Shown here: positions 57,701 through 64,000 of the stretch, piece after piece
Layout of the letters: each line of letters opens with the position of its first letter
How positions within the stretch are numbered: position 1 is the first letter of the stretch
Assembly (NCBI RefSeq): GCF_030272615.1
Contig: NC_081411.1
Span: forward strand, 215,560,654-215,624,653
DNA length: 64,000 nt
Reading direction: 5' to 3'
From: Cryptomeria japonica
Taxonomy: Eukaryota; Streptophyta; Pinopsida; Cupressales; Cupressaceae
Notes under the pieces: model-generated
What the model saw: the letters and a program-made list of their open reading frames with translations, nothing else
What the model was told of the DNA's origin: nothing
Databases searched by the model: none
Position numbers and translations under genes: made by a program

Positions 57701-59398
57701 TTTGAGAAGTTCTTTCTTTCCAAAGATATTTAGAGATGAAATTTGAAGGGGACAAACTATTTTCAGCCCAATGTTTGTTCTAATTCTAATCTTTATATGT
57801 ATTATTTACTTTAGAATGCTTCAAGTTTGATTCTCTAAACAAATCACTAAAATAAGAATTCTATGAATAGTATTGCATTCATTTGATGCATTCTATTTTT
57901 TAAGTTAGTCAATCCTAAGAGGCTATTTTAAAATATTTGCCTACATTTCTATAAATTAAATTTTACCACTTTTTTTTCAATTATAAATAATATTATTTAT
58001 CTCTTTTTATATTGGCCTATTCTGCAAACACTCATTGCAAAATATGTATTTCTTTTAGCTATATGAGATAATATTTTATACATCCATCCAAAATGACAGT
58101 AAATTTTTTGGCTCCTTCATAATGATAAATGACTATTGAATTCCACATAAAATCTTGGAAAATCTCATTTCATTTAGTGAAATCAAACAAAATGTAAGTA
58201 AAATATTATGTGATGGGATGCTTTTCCTGACAAAAGACATTTCATTCCATAAATACTTAATTCAATTTTTTATAATTTCATATATGTTCAATGTATTTAA
58301 CTGTTACTAGAGTACAACTTTTCTCCATGGTTTATTCAATGCATTTTTAATTGTAAGCAAATTATTGAAAGCATAATCCTACATATAATAAAAATTTATA
58401 CTATTTGAATTATAAAAGGAGCTCTACACATTTAACAATAGAACAACTTTACTCCATGATTTATTGATATGCAACATCATCATTCATCACCAAATGGTGC
58501 CACTATACTACACCATCATATAACTTAAATGCCCATTATAAAACTCAAGTGCACATGAAACGAACTATCTTCTCATGAGTATGTGACTCAATTATCTTAT
58601 AGGTTTGGAATTGTAAAATTGCATACCTCTTGATTAACTTTATCTAATTGCTTAGATTTATTTGCAGACATCATCTGTTGGTTATCTAATTGCTTACATA
58701 TATTTGGTGGCATCATCTGGTATAATTCAAGAATATTTAAGGTGGTAACCTCTATACAATGAAAAATCCTTGCAATATGTGTAGTAAACCACATATAATA
58801 AAATTATATCGAGCAAGAAATTACAAAATTAGAATATCTTACTTCAAAACTTTTTTTTTGCTTATACAAAATCAAGAGTTTGGCTTACTCTTTGTGAGAT
58901 TTTGCCAAGATATAGAGGCAATGGAAAGCACAAATAGAGAGACAAAATATAGGACAAGATTAAATTATATTCTTGTCAATAGAAATGGTCAATCGTTGTT
59001 ACATACAATGAATATGAGCCTGCATATATAGGCAAGGCTATATGGATATGTGAGCACACAAACATGACATATGGCTCAATAAGAAACAAGGGTAGGTAGG
59101 AAATAGGTGTGGTAGGTAGGAAAAGCAATATAATATTCCACATGAGGTGGATCACCCTTCGAATGTGAAATGTAACAATAAGATCACACCATAAAAGTTG
59201 CAAATTCTCCTACACACATTATCCCAATGTGGCACAAACACCCAAGTGTCTCATACCCAAACTACTATGAAATGCATTATCCTAAGTAAACTTAAGGAAG
59301 GTGTAACAATATCCAACATGAATAATTAATTACACCAACACTCTTAATTCTTCTATTACTAAATCTTTAAACTAATTGTGTGGTTAAAATGTGGGGGA
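54706..59398. other. AT-rich spacer, no supported gene
   Basis: This is the continuation of the sequence interrupted by element D. Short + strand open frames at 56897-57130 and 57374-57568 (a CQICSQVALEMQQLKK helix) lie in one region with stops between. They could be parts of an old element or gene, but no family is recognisable. A PPT-like AATGTGGGGGA just before 59399 appears to be coincidental. Confidence 0.45.
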
Positions 59399-61014
59399 TG
59401 TATGCACCTACAAGAAAACACAAATCACACACACACATGATACATTACGTTAGTAAAATCAAGAGATTGAAAATGCAAACTAATCTAATTGTTAGTCCAA
59501 GAAATATCAATATTGCTAAGCTCATCCCATGCTCCTTTATCTCTAAAGATCTCTAAGATTCAAGGTGGCTCTCACTTGGAAGAGAACTTGATCCTCAAGA
59601 TGACAACCTAGAGAATGAGTTATGAATGATGATTCTAGGATCAAAATGACTACAACTAAGATCCTAGCTAAGATGAGATCATGGATAAAGATGCAAGATG
59701 CAAGATGCAAGATGAAGATATGAAATGAGTTCCAAATTGAAAGATTAAGTGAACTAATTACTCTAATATGAGGATGAGATATGATAATGCTATGAAAATG
59801 ATATTAATTAAGCTAGCAAAATATTCTAAACATGCATAAACAAACCAAGCTATAATACAATTAAAATGGCCTAAATGCTTGGTGATGGGGTTTGAGCTCC
59901 TTGATAACTTGCACAACACAATTAAACTATCTAGATTGGATGCAATAGTAGTGAATGGATCCTTAGATTGAAGAAATGGGCTCTATTTATAGAGAAAATA
60001 GAGAAATGGATGGTTGAGATTGAGCAATCTCAACAAGGGCTAGGATTGAAAGTTTATCAATCCATGTGAGGGATTTAATCCAATCCCAAGTTAACAAATG
60101 TCACCTTGAGAGGGCTTGAGAGATTCTAAGCAAGCATTAGATGCTAATTGAGCATTAGCGAAGGCTTCAAGGGGTGACATCATTGGATAATGATTTTATC
60201 CAAGGAATAAAGCTATTGTCCAAGAGGTAAACTTTTGTGCAAGGAAAAAGGATGGTAAAGTGGACAACCATCATGGGTTAGGGGTGTGGGCTTGTAAGAG
60301 GCATTAAATGCCTTTTGAAGACTTTGGAGGCTAACTTGCTTCAAGAGGGAAACTACTAGTGGTCTAGGGGATAAATTTGTAAGAGCCTTACAAATTTGGG
60401 GGTATTCAACAAGTTACCTTGTTGAAAGGAGGTCTTATATGCATTTTGAAGACTTTCTCCAAATTTAGGGAAGTGACTCCCTAAATTTAGGGATTGGAAC
60501 TAATGAGGATAATTAGGCCTATTAATGGAGGATTAGAGGGTTTCTAGAAGAAATTAGGAGGGAAAGTGGGAAATTTAGGATATGGCAAGTGGGTGAGGGA
60601 AAATAGGAATTTTAGTAAATTAAAAAGATTTAATTTAGCCAAAAGAGGATGCAACTTGCATTTGTAGGATTTTGCAAGTTGGGGGGGATTTACAAATAAA
60701 TTTTGATTTATTTAGGTGCAAAGGAGATCTTAATTAAATGCAGATTTAATTAAAATGGGAAAGGGAATAAATTGATATTTTCAATTAAATGTGAATTTAA
60801 TTAAAATGGCTAGAGGGAAGGTATTTAATTAAATGTGAATTTAATTAAATGGCTTAGATAGAAGAAGGGTATATTAATTAAATCTTAATTTAATTAATAG
60901 CGATTAGAAGAATAGGGATATTAATTAAATCTTAATTTAATTAATAGGAAGAATTAATGATGATTAAATGAATAAAATCCATTTAATTAGTTGTGCCAGT
61001 TTTAGGTGTCTACA
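59399..61014 (-). repeat. 3' LTR of a - strand relative of element A
   Basis: The reverse complement matches the element A LTR in layout and sequence. It starts TGTAGACACC, then has a tract of AATTAAAT/TTAATTAA palindromes, a CCCCCC-ACTTGCA block, TTGTTGAGATTGCTCAATCT and a TATAAATAGAGCCC promoter. A TG-rich stretch and the end GGTGCATACA follow. It is longer (1616 bp) and clearly diverged from the 1395-bp copy. Left of 59399 is flank. Confidence 0.8.
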
Positions 61015-61029
61015 TTTTGCCCCTCTTTG
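61015..61029 (-). promoter_or_regulatory. Polypurine tract beside the reversed LTR
   Basis: On the - strand CAAAGAGGGGCAAAA directly precedes the LTR start TGTAGAC. It has the same AAAGAGGGGCAAA core as element A's tract, so this is a 3' LTR of the same family. Confidence 0.85.
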
Positions 61030-62060
61030 AGTTAACGTGTGACCACATGTTGAATCAAAGAAAACATTTAATTTGTTGTTAAGATTTTTTTGATATGATG
61101 TGGTTGTCACAATTGTTGATATGATGCCCCATATATGAAGAATTGATGCGATATAAAAAGTCGATTTGAAGCTGGTGTCGATATGAGACTGATATGAAAT
61201 TGATTTCAATATGCCCCCTCAAGAGATAAATTGAGAAAATTATGATTTCCAAGGCAGTGTTGCGATGTAGTACAATTTTTGAAAGTTGGATGATTTGAAC
61301 TGTTAAATTTTTTATATTTATCTACCAATAAATATTAAAAGTGACATTGAAGAAATGAGGAAGAGGGTAAGTGCACCAAGTTGTGGTACCAAAAAGGTTT
61401 CACTTTTTATCTTTTCATAAAAATGCGTCATTAACATGAAAAGGTCATCCAAACCTATGGGTTGGATGCCCAAGGCAAATCCAACCCAAAGGGTTGGTAT
61501 TCTCACAAGAAAACCATTTGGCAAGCGCCAAATATGGCACTTGCCAAATGCAAAATTTTGAATTTTCACATTTGGCGCACGCCAAATTTGGCACTCACCA
61601 AATGTGAAGTCAATTTTTTGCACGCGCCAAATGTTCTACATTGTCCAATCTAAAGGTTTTGTGAGTGTGTAGATTTTGCAATCTGGGCACAAGTTATATC
61701 CACCCTCGGAGGAGAATATATACACGAAATATAGCATTTAAGTATAGCTCTATAGGACTTATAATGTAGATTCTAGTTTTTAGAAGATCATATAAAATTT
61801 CAGTAATCAGCATGTCAAATTTGAGTAATCAGCATGCTCCTATTAGCATTCTTTAGCTATGTATCACATTCTCTTTATCTTCCCCAAACTCTAGACCTAT
61901 CTCTCTCCCTCTCTTGTCTCTCTGACTTCTCTATCCTTGACTCTCTCCCTCTCTCTTCTCTCTCATTCTCTTATTGTTTCTCTCCCCTCCCACTCCTTTC
62001 TCTTGGTCACTACCTATCTATTGGCATATGTGCAGAGTTTGATGGCATGATGATAATATA
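61030..62060 (-). mobile_element. 3' internal remnant of the element A relative
   Basis: About 1 kb joins the polypurine tract to the start of element F. It corresponds in position to 15100-16086 of element A and contains the palindromic repeat cluster at 61515-61633. A CT-rich tract runs from about 61884 to 62009. The antisense gene expected next is replaced by element F, which probably inserted here. Confidence 0.55.
61515..61633. repeat. Cluster of ATTTGGC/GCCAAAT palindromes
   Basis: Repeated inverted words are ATTTGGCAAGCGCCAAAT (61516-61533), ATTTGGCGCACGCCAAAT (61570-61587, perfect eight-base arms), ATTTGGCACTCACCAAAT (61585-61602) and GCGCCAAATG (about 61624-61633). It occupies the same position relative to the polypurine tract as the GCGCTATTG cluster in element A. 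Confidence 0.8.
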
Positions 62061-63493
62061 TGTTGTCATTGATGTCAATATGCTGAAGAGTGAACCGGTA
62101 TGATGAAGCGTGAATTGGTATGAGTGAACTAGTATGATGAAATGTGAACCAGTGTGTTGAAGTAAGTGAACTGGCAAGTGAACCGGTATATGCAAAGTTG
62201 TATCGAGGTTTCATTTGTTATGACTACCAGTTGGTAGTCTCAGCTTCAGGGTTTCCGATTGATACATTCCAAGTTTGTGTGATTCAAGCGATGACATCCT
62301 ATGATGAGTTAGCATTGAAATGAAGATCAGATCATGTTGCCACAACAGCCTTGTGCATGTGAAGGATTTCCCTAAGGATCTTGTATGAAGAATATTGATT
62401 CTATCTACCTCGGGAATGTGTGAAATCTTAGTAAACGGTGGAGAGCATGTGATGGGTTATCAGCCTCTAGAAGCGGTGAAGAACGGACGATGCAGAACGT
62501 CTTGAGATCTGTTCAAGATTGTTTTACCCTATGTAATGTGATTAAATGGTCAGGATTGGACCGACTGTATTATTAACCTAGATGTTTAGGGTTTAGGGTT
62601 TATGCCACCGACCTATCTGTTTCCTATAAAGTCGATGATGTTTTTTCTTTTGAAATTGTTGGCAAATGTTGTGTGTGTATCCGAGTGAAGAGATACTTGA
62701 TTCTTGCCAGACCAAAGAAGTGAGTAAATACCTATAGAGTGTGATTGTAGAAGTAAAGGAATTGAAGTGGATCTGCATTGGCATTGAGTGTTGTTATCAT
62801 ATTAGTGTATTACCTATTGACTTCTAACCATTTCAGCAGTTGGAAAATCCCTTAACCGGGTAGCTTTAACAGGATTTTTGTAAATCCTTTAACAGGGTGA
62901 CTCAAAATAATTGAGTTCTTTAAATCCTCTAACAAGGTAACCTTTAACAGGGTTTTAACCCTTAAACGGGTATGTAGCCATCCCTTAACCGGTGATCCTT
63001 AGCAGGATTGGTTCCTAGCAAGTCCTGTTGTAAAGTCTTTAACTGGACTAGGCTCCTAACAGAGCGAACTTCAAAAGAGTTCAAAAATAAATTGTGGCTA
63101 TTCATCCCCACCGTGGTTTTTCCCAGTTGGGTTTCCACGTGAAAAAATAGTGTTATGTGTGATGCTTTTTCATGTGATGCTTTCGTGTTTTATGTTAAGT
63201 GGTAATAAAAGTTAATTCAATGGTAATAAGTATTTCTGATGTATTACTTGCTTTAGCTTATGGGTGAAGTCATGATGAGGTATTAGGTATTGAGTTGATC
63301 TAGATGTTACCTGTTTATGTCTTTCACAGTCATATTGTGTCTTACCGGTAGTGCCTTGATTCCAATCAGTGATTTTGGTTTACTGGTTAGTGCAGTCTTT
63401 GTAGTTTGAGTTGTTAAAGAAGTTTTTGTCTGTATTGATTCACCTCCCCCTCTTAGTACCTGTTGGGTATTTACTGTTCATCATTATTAATCA
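62061..63493 (+). repeat. 5' LTR of copia element F (start inferred)
   Basis: The end is secure because TCA at 63491-63493 precedes the primer site. The start at TGTTGTCATTGATGTCAA (62061) is inferred from typical copia LTR starts and from its similarity to element D's LTR (TGTCATTGATGACAA inside). Repeated AACAGGGT/AACCGGGT words lie at 62840-63070. CCCACCGTGGTTTTTCCCA near 63108 is common in plant copia LTRs. Confidence 0.65.
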
Positions 63494-63495
63494 AT

Positions 63496-63507
63496 TGGTA
63501 TCAGAGC
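63496..63507 (+). promoter_or_regulatory. Primer-binding site of element F, initiator-Met tRNA
   Basis: TGGTATCAGAGC lies two bases after the LTR end. Confidence 0.92.
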
Positions 63508-63564
63508 GTCCTCCAGGTGCTCTGTGTTATAAGCTTAACCGCTTGAGGAAAAGATCCTATTCTA

Positions 63565-64000
63565 ATGATGAAGAGGGAAGGTCCTAAGTTCAACAGAGAT
63601 AACTTTAAGATATGGAAGGACAGAATGAAGATATACATTAAAAGCATGGGTTCTCAACACTGGAACTATGTTGAGAATACTTATGTTGTCCCTACCGGTA
63701 CTCTAACCAATGATCAAAGAAGAGAAATTCAGGAGAATGGGCAAGGCATGGAAGCTTTTATCAGCAGTCTATCTGATATTGAGTTTATTGATGTTCAAGA
63801 TAAAGACAATCCCAAAGATGTATTGGATACTCTAGAGTCTATCTATGGCGATGATGAGCATGTGAAGCAAGCTAAGGAAGAGAGCCTTAGGGGAAAATTT
63901 GAAGACATGCGGATGGTTGAAGGAGAGACCATTCAGCAATATGGGATAAGAATTAAAATTGTAGTTGGAGACATCAAGAGTGCAAGAGGTACAATGGATG
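63565..64000 (+). CDS. gag: gag of copia element F, start intact, runs off window
   Basis: The open frame from ATG 63565 (a second ATG follows) runs 145 codons to the window edge without a stop. GPKFNRDNFKIWKDRMKIYI is the gag N terminus (DUF4219-like), followed by the UBN2 pattern DVLDTLESIYGDDEHVKQAK and LRGKFEDMRMVEGETIQQYG. It is the capsid protein of a Ty1/copia element. It is the only undamaged retroelement frame start in the window, so element F may be young or functional. The rest is not visible. Confidence 0.9.
   Translation, partial: MMKREGPKFNRDNFKIWKDRMKIYIKSMGSQHWNYVENTYVVPTGTLTNDQRREIQENGQGMEAFISSLSDIEFIDVQDKDNPKDVLDTLESIYGDDEHVKQAKEESLRGKFEDMRMVEGETIQQYGIRIKIVVGDIKSARGTMD

Noticed and set aside
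59388-59398. Polypurine tract implying a + strand LTR start at 59399
   Set aside because: The adjacent LTR is clearly in - orientation (promoter, AT tract, and its own tract at 61015-61029). The G-run is in the flank and is probably coincidental.
61884-62009. CT-rich tract as a functional promoter element
   Set aside because: It is simple CTCTCC low-complexity sequence. Nothing beyond composition supports a role.

Overview
The window looks like intergenic DNA from a large, repeat-rich plant nuclear genome, most probably a gymnosperm. The grounds are plant-specific retroelement lineages (a Ty3/gypsy Tat-lineage element with two RNase H domains and an antisense plant-mobile-domain gene, plus Ty1/copia elements with UBN2-type gag), a relic of a PPR gene, AT-rich spacers and long LTRs. 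No intact host gene was found. The species cannot be named from this sequence alone.

Layout. 1-17494: element A, a recent Tat-lineage Ty3/gypsy retrotransposon on the + strand, missing only the start of its 5' LTR. It has a tRNA-Trp primer site, gag, protease, a G-patch module, RT, Ty3 RNase H, a second archaeal-type RNase H, integrase, and an antisense plant-mobile-domain gene in front of the 3' LTR. All reading frames carry stops. 17495-27819: older sequence holding two convergent, intron-bearing, decayed genes. One is a + strand proline-rich protein of unknown function. The other is a - strand DDE-transposase-like gene broken by an exact 247-bp tandem duplication. Together they may be one DNA transposon. 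27820-31417: a Ty3/gypsy protease fragment, an LTR-like segment and a PPR relic. 31418-40507: element E, a complete - strand LTR element with TSD GTTGT that encodes only gag and protease (TR-GAG-like) and uses the same tRNA-Trp primer as element A. 40508-42194: AT-rich spacer. 42195-54700: element D, a - strand LTR element with an initiator-Met primer site that lacks pol. It encodes a coiled-coil/zinc-knuckle protein and a long protein of unknown family. It is split by element G (44028-50039), a nearly complete copia element with TSD TATAT. 54706-59398: AT-rich spacer. 59399-62060: 3' LTR and 3' internal end of a - strand relative of element A. 62061-64000: 5' LTR, primer site and intact start of gag of a + strand copia element F, running off the window.

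How they fit together. E has a protease resembling that of A and the same unusual primer tRNA, so it could have been moved in trans by A-like elements. D shares leader sequence with F, so it looks like a pol-less derivative of an F-like copia element. The LTR pairs order the insertions: A about 2% different over 448 bp, G about 3%, D about 4-5%, E more. G lies inside D, as that order requires. The most unusual signals are the GCGCTATTG-type repeats shared by the sense leader and the antisense-gene leader of A, the long pol-less ORF2 of D, and the transposase-like gene at 22.2-25.7 kb.
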